Part shown: positions 27,113-34,942 of the stretch, piece by piece
Position numbering within the stretch: the first letter of the stretch is position 1
How the letters are laid out: each line of letters begins with the position of its first letter
NCBI RefSeq assembly: GCF_001431405.1
Contig: NZ_LDJL01000010.1
Span: 1-44,061 of the forward strand
Direction of reading: 5' to 3'
Length of the DNA: 44,061 nucleotides
Origin: Pseudoxanthomonas dokdonensis
Lineage (GTDB): Bacteria > Pseudomonadota > Gammaproteobacteria > Xanthomonadales > Xanthomonadaceae
Made by a program: the position numbers and the translations under genes
Notes under the pieces: model-generated
What the model was told of the DNA's origin: nothing
What the model saw: the letters and a program-made list of their open reading frames with translations, nothing else
Database searches by the model: none

Positions 27113-28240
27113 ATGACGCAATGGTTTTTTGCAGACGAACTACGCCAGCGGCAAGGCCCGATCGATCAATCGGTGTTGCCGCGGCATTTCCGCGACGGAC
27201 GGGTAACGCTGGACACGCTGGTGTGGCGCGATGGCATGCCGCAATGGCAGCGGCTGGGTGATTTCGCCGACGAACTGGATCTGCTCGGCAGCGCCGACGC
27301 CAGCGGCTTGCCGGCCGCGGCGATCCTGACCCCGGCGCCGCCGGTGCAGCCGGCAGCACCGGCAGCCGAATCGGTGACCGCAATAGAATCCGAAGTGGAG
27401 ACCGCGCTGGCGCTGGAGCCGGCGCTCACCGCGGCGGCCGAGGCAACGGCCAGCCGGTCAGGCGAACCGGCCCACGCTCCCGCTCCGGCCCCGGTCGCGG
27501 CGGCCAGCGGCCACGGTCGCGCGGTGTTCACCGCCCGCGAACCCAGCCAGCAATACGTGCCACCGACCCTGGTCGATGCCGCGGCCACACTGGATACCCC
27601 ATACGCGCCGCCGCGTGCGTCGATCGCCGCCACCACGGCAGTGGTCAGCGATGGTGAAGTCGTCTATGCCGGCTTCTGGAAGCGGGTGGCGGCCTGCCTG
27701 ATCGACTCGATCGTCATCACAGTCGCCGGCGGGGTTGTCGGCGCCATCATTGGTGGCCTGATCGGCGCCGGCTTCGGCTTCAATGGCGGCCTCGGCAGTA
27801 CCGGCATCGGCATCATCCAGATCGTCTCCAACCTGGTATCGATCAGCATGGCGGCGCTGTACTACGCCTGGTTCCACTCCTCGGCCAACCTGGCCACCCT
27901 GGGCAAGATGGCGATCGGCATCAAGGTGGTGCGCAGCAATGGCGAACCGATCAGTTTCCTGCGTGGCATCGGTCGCTACTTCGGTTATCTGCTCAGCTGC
28001 CTGGTGTTCTACATCGGCGTGATCATGGCCGGGCTGACCGAGCGCAAGCGTGCCCTGCACGACATGCTGTGCGACACGGTGGTGGTCGATAAATGGGCCT
28101 TCACGCGCTATCCGGAGCGCCAGCGCCACGAGCTGGGCACGGTGACGGTGGTAATTCTGGTACTGGGCGCGCTGCTGGTGGTGGGCTCGATTATCCTGTT
28201 CGGCGCGGTGATTTTCGCCCTGCTCGGCGCCTACAGTTAG
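27113..28240 (+). CDS. GYF_2 (DUF4339) plus RDD membrane protein, copy 2
   Basis: The 375-residue paralogue has a GYF_2 domain (TQWFFADELRQRQGPIDQ ... TLVWRDGMPQWQRLGDF), a long Ala/Pro/Glu-rich linker (about 65-180) and an RDD domain. The last starts GFWKRVAACLIDSIVIT, has a glycine-rich helix (VVGAIIGGLIGAGFGFNGG), then SANLATLGKMAIGIKVVRSNG and TERKRALHDMLCDTVVVDK. It starts 15 bases after the preceding gene with AAGGAAG as a plausible ribosome binding site. The two RDD copies share block order and ending (VVVDKWAF-x2-xPERQ) but differ in linker length, which indicates a duplication followed by divergence. Confidence 0.83.
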   Translation: MTQWFFADELRQRQGPIDQSVLPRHFRDGRVTLDTLVWRDGMPQWQRLGDFADELDLLGSADASGLPAAAILTPAPPVQPAAPAAESVTAIESEVETALALEPALTAAAEATASRSGEPAHAPAPAPVAAASGHGRAVFTAREPSQQYVPPTLVDAAATLDTPYAPPRASIAATTAVVSDGEVVYAGFWKRVAACLIDSIVITVAGGVVGAIIGGLIGAGFGFNGGLGSTGIGIIQIVSNLVSISMAALYYAWFHSSANLATLGKMAIGIKVVRSNGEPISFLRGIGRYFGYLLSCLVFYIGVIMAGLTERKRALHDMLCDTVVVDKWAFTRYPERQRHELGTVTVVILVLGALLVVGSIILFGAVIFALLGAYS

Positions 28241-28262
28241 CCCTCGCCGCCGCCGCCGGCGC

Positions 28263-28297
28263 TTGACAGCGGGGCAGCGGCGTGATTCCACTATAAA
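28263..28297 (+). promoter_or_regulatory. Candidate topA promoter with unusual spacing
   Basis: A perfect -35 hexamer TTGACA (28263-28268) and TATAAA (28292-28297) are 23 bases apart, six more than the sigma-70 optimum. The two may not work together. An imperfect hairpin (28310-28318 with 28326-28335, stem ACGCCC.GGG) begins about 13 bases after the -10, in the topA leader. Confidence 0.35.
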
Positions 28298-28410
28298 TAG
28301 CAAAGCTGAACGCCCGGGGCCGCGACCCTGGGCGTCGGCTTCTCTGCCATTGCCTTTTGCGTCACCCTAGCCGGCCCCCGGGCCGCGTTGTCGCCCTTTC
28401 AGAATCTGAC

Positions 28411-30990
28411 ATGCCCAAGCACCTGCTTATCGTCGAGTCGCCCGCCAAGGCCAAGACGATCAATAAATACCTCGGCAAGGATTTCCACGTCCTGGCTTCC
28501 TATGGCCATGTCCGTGATTTGATACCCAAGGAAGGCGCGGTCGACCCCGAGCAGGGTTTTGCCATGTCCTACGCGCTGATCGAGAAGAACGAAAAGCACG
28601 TCGAAGCCATCGCCAAGGCGGCCAAGGCCTCCGATGACATCTTCCTGGCCACCGACCCGGATCGCGAAGGCGAGGCGATCAGCTGGCATATTGCGGAAAT
28701 CCTGCGCGAACGTGGACTGCTGAAGGACAAACCGCTGCACCGGGTGGTGTTCACCGAAATCACCCCGCGTGCGATCAAGGAGGCAATGACCCAGCCGCGG
28801 CAGATTGCCGGCGACCTGGTCGACGCCCAGCAGGCGCGACGGGCACTGGATTACCTGGTCGGCTTCAATCTGTCGCCGGTGTTGTGGCGCAAGGTCCAGC
28901 GCGGGCTGTCGGCCGGCCGCGTGCAGTCACCGGCACTGCGCATGATCGTCGAGCGCGAGGAAGAAATCGAAGCCTTCATCGCCCGCGAATACTGGTCCAT
29001 CGGCGCCGCCGTGGCGCATCCCTCGCAGCCGTTCGCGGCCAAGCTCAACAAGCTGGACGGGGCCAAGTTCGAACAGTTCACCATCACCGACGGCGAGTCC
29101 GCCGAGGCCGCGCGCCTGCGCATCCAGCAGGCCGCGCAGGGCAGCCTGCATGTCACCGACGTCGCCAGCAAGGAACGCAAGCGCCGCCCCGCGCCACCGT
29201 TCACCACCTCCACGCTGCAGCAGGAAGCCTCGCGCAAGCTCGGCTTCACCACCCGCAAGACCATGCAGCTGGCGCAGAAACTGTATGAAGGCGTGGCCAT
29301 CGGCGACGAAGGCACGGTCGGCCTGATCACCTACATGCGTACCGACTCGGTCAGCCTGTCGCAGGATGCGCTGGGTGAAATCCGTGACGTGATCGCCCGC
29401 GACTACGGCACCGCATCGGTGCCTGACAAGCCCAATGTCTACCAGACCAAGTCCAAGAACGCCCAGGAAGCCCACGAAGCAGTGCGCCCGACCAGTGCGC
29501 TGCGCACGCCGGCGCAGGTCGCCAGGTACCTGGAAGACGACAGCCGCAAGCTGTACGACCTGATCTGGAAGCGCGCCGTGGCCAGCCAGATGGTGCCGGC
29601 CACGCTCAACACGGTCAGCGTCGATCTGGCCGCCGGCAGCGAGCACAGCTTCCGCGCCAGCGGCACCACGGTGGTGTTCGCCGGCTTCCTGGCGGTCTAC
29701 GAGGAAGGCAAGGACACCAAGACCGCCGATGACGAAGACGAAGGCCGCAAGCTGCCGGCGATGAAGGTCGGCGACCGCATCCCGCTGGACCGCGTCCACG
29801 CCGACCAGCACTTCACCCAGCCGCCACCGCGCTTTACCGAAGCGGCACTGGTCAAGGCGCTGGAAGAATATGGCATCGGCCGGCCGTCGACCTACGCCTC
29901 GATCATCCAGACCCTGCTGTTCCGCAAATACGTGGAAATGGAAGGCCGCGCATTCAAGCCCAGCGATGTCGGCCGCGCGGTGTCCAAGTTCCTGTCCAGC
30001 CACTTCACCCAGTACGTCGATTACGACTTCACCGCCCGGATGGAAGACGAGCTGGATGCGGTCAGCCGTGGCGAAGAGGAATGGGTGCCGTTGATGGAGA
30101 AGTTCTGGGGCCCGTTCAAGGAACTGGTCGAGGACAAGAAGGAATCGGTCGATCGCTCCGAAGCCACCGGCGCGCGCGAACTCGGTACCGACCCCAAGAC
30201 CGGCAAGCCGGTCAGCGTGCGACTAGGCCGGTTCGGGCCCTACGCGGCCATCGGCAGCACCGCCGAGGACGCCGAGGACAAGCCCAAGTTCGCCTCGCTG
30301 CGACCGGGCCAGAGCATGCACACGATCAGCCTGGAAGACGCGCTGGAGCTGTTCCTGATGCCGCGTGCGCTGGGTCAGGACAAGGGCGAGGACGTCAGTG
30401 TCGGCATCGGCCGTTTTGGCCCGTTCGCCAAGCGTGGCAGCACCTACGCCAGCCTGAAGAAAGAAGACGACCCGTACAAGATTGATCTGGCGCGGGCGGT
30501 GTTCCTGATCGAGGAAAAGGAAGAAATCGCCCGCAACCGCATCATCAAGGAATTCGACGGCAGCGACATCCAGGTGTTGAACGGCCGCTTCGGTCCCTAC
30601 ATCAGCGATGGCAAGCTCAACGGCAAGATTCCCAAGGATCGCGAACCGGCCTCGCTGACCCTGGCCGAAGTGACCCAGCTGCTGGAAGAAACCGGCAAGC
30701 CGGTGCGCAAGGGCTTTGGCAAGAAGGCAGCCAAGAAAACCACTGCCAAGAGCAGCACGGTCAAGAAGGAAGCGGCGCCGAAGAAAACCGCGGCCAGGAA
30801 AGCCGCCAAGAAGACCGCGAAGAAAGCCAGCAAGAAGGTCGCCAAAAAAGCAGTCAAGAAGACCAGCACTAAAACCACGGCCACCGTCGCCGAACCCGCG
30901 CAGTCGCTGCTGACCCCCAAGCCCAATGCCCAGCTCGGCAAGAAGCGGGTGGCCAAGAAGTCGGCTGACGGTGACGACGCACCGTTCTGA
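28411..30990 (+). CDS. topA: DNA topoisomerase I TopA
   Basis: The enzyme relaxes negative supercoils through a 5'-phosphotyrosine intermediate. The 859-residue protein has the Toprim domain (LLIVESPAKAKTINKYLG and DPDREGEAI at about 82-90). The catalytic tyrosine is in GLITYMRTDSVSLS (about Tyr308). After the type IA core come repeated Toprim_Crpt-like segments (VRLGRFGPYAAIG, VGIGRFGPFAKRG, QVLNGRFGPYISDG) and a histone-like lysine-rich tail (about 770-825). I find no cysteine anywhere, so the E. coli-type zinc ribbons are absent. The start at 28411 (MPKHLLIVES) is the conserved one. Confidence 0.96.
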   Translation: MPKHLLIVESPAKAKTINKYLGKDFHVLASYGHVRDLIPKEGAVDPEQGFAMSYALIEKNEKHVEAIAKAAKASDDIFLATDPDREGEAISWHIAEILRERGLLKDKPLHRVVFTEITPRAIKEAMTQPRQIAGDLVDAQQARRALDYLVGFNLSPVLWRKVQRGLSAGRVQSPALRMIVEREEEIEAFIAREYWSIGAAVAHPSQPFAAKLNKLDGAKFEQFTITDGESAEAARLRIQQAAQGSLHVTDVASKERKRRPAPPFTTSTLQQEASRKLGFTTRKTMQLAQKLYEGVAIGDEGTVGLITYMRTDSVSLSQDALGEIRDVIARDYGTASVPDKPNVYQTKSKNAQEAHEAVRPTSALRTPAQVARYLEDDSRKLYDLIWKRAVASQMVPATLNTVSVDLAAGSEHSFRASGTTVVFAGFLAVYEEGKDTKTADDEDEGRKLPAMKVGDRIPLDRVHADQHFTQPPPRFTEAALVKALEEYGIGRPSTYASIIQTLLFRKYVEMEGRAFKPSDVGRAVSKFLSSHFTQYVDYDFTARMEDELDAVSRGEEEWVPLMEKFWGPFKELVEDKKESVDRSEATGARELGTDPKTGKPVSVRLGRFGPYAAIGSTAEDAEDKPKFASLRPGQSMHTISLEDALELFLMPRALGQDKGEDVSVGIGRFGPFAKRGSTYASLKKEDDPYKIDLARAVFLIEEKEEIARNRIIKEFDGSDIQVLNGRFGPYISDGKLNGKIPKDREPASLTLAEVTQLLEETGKPVRKGFGKKAAKKTTAKSSTVKKEAAPKKTAARKAAKKTAKKASKKVAKKAVKKTSTKTTATVAEPAQSLLTPKPNAQLGKKRVAKKSADGDDAPF

Positions 30991-31012
30991 GTGATCCGGA
31001 CAGGGGGATGCG

Positions 31013-31576
31013 ATGAAAACCGAACTGGACATCGCCTCCGCCGCCGCCCTGCTGCACGGCGGCGGCGTGCTGGCCTACCCGACCGAAGCGGTCTGGGGAC
31101 TGGGTTGCGACCCGCTCAACCAACGCTCGGTCGAGCGTCTGCTGGCAATCAAGCAACGGCCGGTGGAAAAAGGCCTGATCCTGATTGCCGCCAGCCACAG
31201 CCAACTGCGTGAACTGGTCGATTTTGACGCCCTGCCGGCGCCGCGCCTGAGCGAAGTGCGCGCCAGCTGGCCGGGGCCGCACACCTGGGTGGTGCCGGCC
31301 AGCCGCCAGACCCCCGGCTGGATCACCGGCCAGCATGCCAGCGTCGCGGTCCGGGTCAGCGCCCATCCGACCGTGGTGGCCCTGTGCCAGGCCTTTGGCG
31401 CGCCCCTGGTTTCGACCAGCGCCAACCTCAGCGGCCAGCCGGCGGTGGCCTCGCGCGAGCTGCTGGATCCGCAACTGCAGTCATTGCTGGATGGCATCGT
31501 GCCCGGCCACACCGGCGAACTGACCCGGCCGACGCCGATCCGCGACGCGCTCAGCGGACTGCAACTGCGCGAGTAA
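31013..31576 (+). CDS. tsaC: Threonylcarbamoyl-AMP synthase TsaC (YrdC/Sua5)
   Basis: TsaC makes threonylcarbamoyl-AMP from threonine, bicarbonate and ATP, the first step of t6A37 tRNA modification. The 187-residue protein has the YrdC/Sua5 motifs VLAYPTEAVWGLGCDP, IKQRPVEKGLILIAAS, SVAVRVSAHP and VSTSANLSGQPA. Length matches E. coli TsaC (190). GGGGG (31003-31007) precedes the ATG. It sits 22 bases after topA in the same direction, the familiar dprA-smg-topA-tsaC order, and is likely co-transcribed with topA. Confidence 0.95.
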   Translation: MKTELDIASAAALLHGGGVLAYPTEAVWGLGCDPLNQRSVERLLAIKQRPVEKGLILIAASHSQLRELVDFDALPAPRLSEVRASWPGPHTWVVPASRQTPGWITGQHASVAVRVSAHPTVVALCQAFGAPLVSTSANLSGQPAVASRELLDPQLQSLLDGIVPGHTGELTRPTPIRDALSGLQLRE

Positions 31577-31657
31577 ACGTTTCGCGTGCATCGCGGCCGC
31601 CACAGGCATAGCATCGCGCTACCCCCGCCTGCCGTGGTTCGACCAACTGGAGGCATC

Positions 31658-32251
31658 ATGAAACGCATTACGATGCGGCGCCTGCGCGCCGTCGTGCTGT
31701 ATTCCCTGTTGTCTGCGGTGACCGCCAGCCTGCTGCTGGCGAAGGCCGGCCAGGCCCAGGCCCTGCCCTCACCCGCCGACCCCGCCCGCCAGGCGGCGAT
31801 GGACGCCTGGCAGGCCGCGGCGACAGCGGGTGCGCAGCACCGGCAACTGGCCGAACACTTCGTCGGCCAATGGCAGGCCACCCTCAACGCCACCGGCGAG
31901 GCCATTCTCGGCGGCCGCCAGATCCGTACCGTCTACACCGGCAGCATGATGGGCGCGCCGTTCGAAGGCATCAGCCTGAGCGGCTATGACAACGTCAGCC
32001 GCCAGTACACATCCGTCTGGCAGGACAACATGTCGACCGGCAGCTACCTGACCGAGGGCGACTACGACCCGGCCAGCCGCAGCTATCAGTACCGCGGCCA
32101 GTGGCCGGACCCGCTGCAGGCCGGCACGCTGGTCCAGGTGCGCGAAACCCTGCGCGTCGTCGATGCCGACCACCACGTGTTGGACATGCATGAAACCCGC
32201 GCCGGCAAGGAGGTCCACGTCATGCGCATCGAGTTCACCCGCATCCGCTGA
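31658..32251 (+). CDS. Exported DUF1579-like protein
   Basis: The 197-residue protein has an N-terminal signal-like helix (LRAVVLYSLLSAVTASLLLA) after a basic start. A DUF1579-type beta-barrel-like domain follows: FVGQWQATLNATGE, SMMGAPFEGISLSGYDNVSRQ, WQDNMSTGSYLTEGDYD and a terminal VMRIEFTRI. The family is of unknown function. The ATG at 31658 has CTGGAGG (31647-31653) at good distance. It is probably periplasmic. It is not tightly linked to its neighbours. Confidence 0.75.
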   Translation: MKRITMRRLRAVVLYSLLSAVTASLLLAKAGQAQALPSPADPARQAAMDAWQAAATAGAQHRQLAEHFVGQWQATLNATGEAILGGRQIRTVYTGSMMGAPFEGISLSGYDNVSRQYTSVWQDNMSTGSYLTEGDYDPASRSYQYRGQWPDPLQAGTLVQVRETLRVVDADHHVLDMHETRAGKEVHVMRIEFTRIR

Positions 32252-32310
32252 TCGGCGCCGGCGCGGGAGCGGGCATTGTCTGCCCGGCCGATCCCGCGCA
32301 TCATGCAGCC

Positions 32311-33030
32311 ATGTCACGTTTGTCACGGCCCTGCCTGCTGTCATCCGCGCTGCTCCCATGCGCGCTGCTGGCGTGCGCAGCGCTGTCGTCATGGCCGCTG
32401 GCGGCGCAGGCGCCTGACAGTGATCAGGTCACCATCTACCGCTGCATCGGCTCCGAGGGCCGCATCAGCCTGCAGGACGCGCCCTGCGATCCCGGCCAGC
32501 GACAACAGGCGCGGGCGATGCAGCGACCGCAGGACCCACCCCCCGTCATCGCCCCCATCGAGCCAGCGGCAACCACCGCGCCGCCGGCACCGGCGCCGGC
32601 GGTGCGGGTGGTCCAGGCCACCCCGCCGCGACCGATGTACGAATGCGCCACCCCCGACGGCGAGCTGTATACCAGTGACAGCGGCGAAGGCAATCCGCGC
32701 TGGGTGCCCCTGTGGACCCTCGGCTACCCCTACGGCTGGCGCGGTGGCGGCGGCGGACGTGGCGGCGGCGGTGGCCGGCCACCCGCACCGGGCGGCGGCC
32801 ACGGCGGGTACAGCGGCGGCACGGCCGGGCTGGTGGTGCCGACCGGTGGCAGCTGGGTGCGCGACGAATGCCATGCCCTGCCGCAAGCCGAAGTGTGCGC
32901 GCGGCTGGCCGACCGGCGTTACGAAATCCTGCGCCGGTACAACAGCGTGATGCCCAGCGAACGACGCCAGCTTGAGCTGGAACAACGCGGCATCGACGCC
33001 CGCATGAACAACGATTGTGGTGGACCCTGA
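32311..33030 (+). CDS. Exported DUF4124 protein with Gly-rich linker, copy 1
   Basis: The 239-residue protein has a hydrophobic signal sequence and then a DUF4124-like N-terminal module (VTIYRCIGSEGRISLQDAPC). A proline/alanine linker, a second cysteine-containing segment (PMYECATPDGELYTSDSGEG) and a glycine-rich stretch (RGGGGGRGGGGGRPPAPGG) follow. The C-terminal helical domain reads VRDECHALPQAEVCARLADR. The function is unknown; such proteins are exported to the periplasm. The stop overlaps the next gene's start by one base (TGATG), so the two paralogues are translated together. Confidence 0.75.
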   Translation: MSRLSRPCLLSSALLPCALLACAALSSWPLAAQAPDSDQVTIYRCIGSEGRISLQDAPCDPGQRQQARAMQRPQDPPPVIAPIEPAATTAPPAPAPAVRVVQATPPRPMYECATPDGELYTSDSGEGNPRWVPLWTLGYPYGWRGGGGGRGGGGGRPPAPGGGHGGYSGGTAGLVVPTGGSWVRDECHALPQAEVCARLADRRYEILRRYNSVMPSERRQLELEQRGIDARMNNDCGGP

Positions 33031-33692
33031 TGACGCTGGCCCGGATGTTGCTGCCCTGCCTGCTGTGCCTGTCGGCCCAGGCAGTGGCCGAAGACGTGGT
33101 GTTCTATCGCTGTACCGACGCCAGTGGCGCGCTGACCCTGCAGAACATGCCGTGCCCGAAAGGCGCGCGCGAGGAAAAGCGGGTCATGGAAGGAGTGATG
33201 ACGGTACCGATGGCGAGCACCCCCAGCGCTCCCGCAGCGCCCGCCACGGTGGCCGCAGCCTCGCCTGACCCCGTGCCGCCGGCGGCGGCGGCAAGCGCGC
33301 CGACCACGCCAGCGCAACCGGCACTGCCCGCGATCGCCGATGCCGATCGCCTGCCGCCGCCGCTGCTGTACCAGTGCACCACTTACGACCGCGACAGCTA
33401 CCTCAGCGAGGATGGCGAGCCGGCATCGCGCTGCGTGCCGTTGCAGACCGTCGGCCTGGATGGCAATCCGCAGGGCGGCGCCGGCCAGGCCTGCGAAGTC
33501 CGCCGCGATACCTGCGCACGGGTACCCGACGGCGCGTTGTGCGATGCCTGGAAAAAGCGCCGTGACGAGACTGAAGTGGCCTGGCGTTTCGCCCGCCCCG
33601 AGCACAAGCAGAAGAACCAGGAAGAGTTCGACCGGGTCAACCGCATCGTCACCCTGAGCACCTGCGGCATGGCCGCACCCGCTACGCCCTGA
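33030..33692 (+). CDS. Exported DUF4124 protein, copy 2
   Basis: The 220-residue paralogue of the preceding protein has a signal peptide (LARMLLPCLLCLSAQAVAE) and a DUF4124-like module (VVFYRCTDASGALTLQNMPC). A Pro/Ala-rich linker, the matching cysteine segment (LLYQCTTYDRDSYLSEDGEP) and a C-terminal helix (CARVPDGALCDAWKKRRDE) complete it. It shares the whole domain order with its neighbour but has no glycine-rich segment. The start at 33030 is tied to the upstream stop (TGATG). The function is unknown. Confidence 0.75.
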   Translation: MTLARMLLPCLLCLSAQAVAEDVVFYRCTDASGALTLQNMPCPKGAREEKRVMEGVMTVPMASTPSAPAAPATVAAASPDPVPPAAAASAPTTPAQPALPAIADADRLPPPLLYQCTTYDRDSYLSEDGEPASRCVPLQTVGLDGNPQGGAGQACEVRRDTCARVPDGALCDAWKKRRDETEVAWRFARPEHKQKNQEEFDRVNRIVTLSTCGMAAPATP

Positions 33693-33722
33693 GCGACGCC
33701 TTGCGCCACGGCGCGACCGTGA

Positions 33723-34499
33723 TCAGAAGCCGTAACGCAGGAACCCGCCGTCAACGGCGATGCATTCGCCGGTGACGTAACTGGCCGCCGGCAGGCACAG
33801 GAAAGCGACCGCGCCGGCGACTTCTTCCGGCTCGCCGATGCGGCCCATCGGCGTGCGCGCGATCACTTCATCGTAGTAGTCCGGATCCGACAACGGGCCC
33901 GAGGTGCGGCGGGTGCGGATGTACCACGGCGCCACCGAATTGACCCGGATCCCGTCCTCGGCCCATTCGGCCGCCAGGTTGCGGGTCAGCTGGTGCAGCG
34001 CCGCCTTGGTCATGCCATACGGCGCGCCACTGCGCACCGCGGTCAGCCCGGACACGCTGCCAACGTTGACCACGCTGGACGCTGCATGCCGGGTCAACAG
34101 CGGATACGCGTAGCGCGACAGTTCGAAGGCCGAAAACAGATTGGTCTCGAAAATATCGCGCCACTCGGCTTCGGCATATTCGATGGCGGCGCGGGTGATG
34201 TTGCCACCGGCGTTGTTGACCAGGATGTTGAGCCCGTCGGCATGATCCTCGGCCCAGTCGAGGATCGCGCGCCGGTCCTCGTCGCTGGCGACATCGGCAG
34301 CCAGGGTGGCGACTTCGCGATCCGGGAACTGCTCGCGCAGTTCCTCGCTGGCCTGCTCCAGCGCATCGGCGCCGCGCGCCACCAGCAGGGTATCGGCGCC
34401 CAGCCCGAGCAGCTCGCGGGCGATGGCCAGGCCGATGCCGGCACTGGCGCCGGTCACCAGCGCCACCTGTCCGTCCAGTCGCCAACGTTGGTTGCTCAC
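33723..34499 (-). CDS. Short-chain dehydrogenase/reductase (tropinone reductase-like)
   Basis: The 258-residue classical SDR has the NAD(P)-binding motif [18 protein letters not shown], and the catalytic serine and YxxxK in [20 protein letters not shown]. The C-terminal stretch [15 protein letters not shown] and [17 protein letters not shown] is typical of the tropinone reductase-like group. The substrate is unknown. It starts with GTG at 34499; GGAGG (34507-34511 on the minus strand) lies seven bases before it, which supports this start. It diverges from the small lipoprotein gene across 60 bases. Confidence 0.9.
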   Translation of the reverse strand: MSNQRWRLDGQVALVTGASAGIGLAIARELLGLGADTLLVARGADALEQASEELREQFPDREVATLAADVASDEDRRAILDWAEDHADGLNILVNNAGGNITRAAIEYAEAEWRDIFETNLFSAFELSRYAYPLLTRHAASSVVNVGSVSGLTAVRSGAPYGMTKAALHQLTRNLAAEWAEDGIRVNSVAPWYIRTRRTSGPLSDPDYYDEVIARTPMGRIGEPEEVAGAVAFLCLPAASYVTGECIAVDGGFLRYGF

Positions 34500-34559
34500 G
34501 TCACTGCCTCCTTCCTGTAACGTTTAGGATAGCCGCAACCCGTGCATGAGGTGGATCCG

Positions 34560-34820
34560 ATGAATCTGTTGCCGCGCCTGTCCCTGCCGTTGCTGTTGGC
34601 CGCCAGTGCCTGCCAGCCGAAGCCACCACCGACCGAACAGCCGCCCGAACCACAGGCCAGCGCCGCCGCCGCGCAGCCAGCCAGCACCACGCAGGCCAAC
34701 ACCCAGATGCGCGATGCGATCCAGGCACCGCTGGACAAGGCACGCGCGGTGCAGACCACGCTGCAGGAAAGCGCCGATCAGCAGCGCGCCGCCATCGATC
34801 AACAGGAACAGCAGCTGTAA
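34560..34820 (+). CDS. Small predicted lipoprotein, unknown function
   Basis: The 86-residue protein has a short lipoprotein signal (LLPRLSLPLLLAASAC; candidate lipid-bearing cysteine at residue 18). A proline-rich linker (KPPPTEQPPEPQ) and a glutamine-rich helix (AIQAPLDKARAVQTTLQESA) follow. No family is recognised. GAGGTGG (34548-34554) lies six bases before the ATG. The size and layout resemble small outer-membrane or periplasmic lipoproteins. The lipobox is not the ideal L-[AS]-[GA]-C, so confidence in lipidation is modest. A strong terminator follows about 60 bases downstream. Confidence 0.68.
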   Translation: MNLLPRLSLPLLLAASACQPKPPPTEQPPEPQASAAAAQPASTTQANTQMRDAIQAPLDKARAVQTTLQESADQQRAAIDQQEQQL

Positions 34821-34875
34821 GCCAGAGCCTTTGGTGCCGCGCGCGCCCAGCGCCGGGGGGCGAACACCCGGCATG

Positions 34876-34904
34876 AAAAAGCCACCTCGTCGCCGAGGTG
34901 GCTT
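34876..34904. terminator. Bidirectional terminator between the lipoprotein gene and sppA
   Basis: The perfect stem AAGCCACCTCG / CGAGGTGGCTT has a four-base loop and A-run and T-run flanks. It can end transcription from the plus-strand lipoprotein gene and from minus-strand sppA. Confidence 0.85.
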
Positions 34905-34942
34905 TGCTCATCCAGCGACAGCGCGGTGACCGGCTGCCGTGT

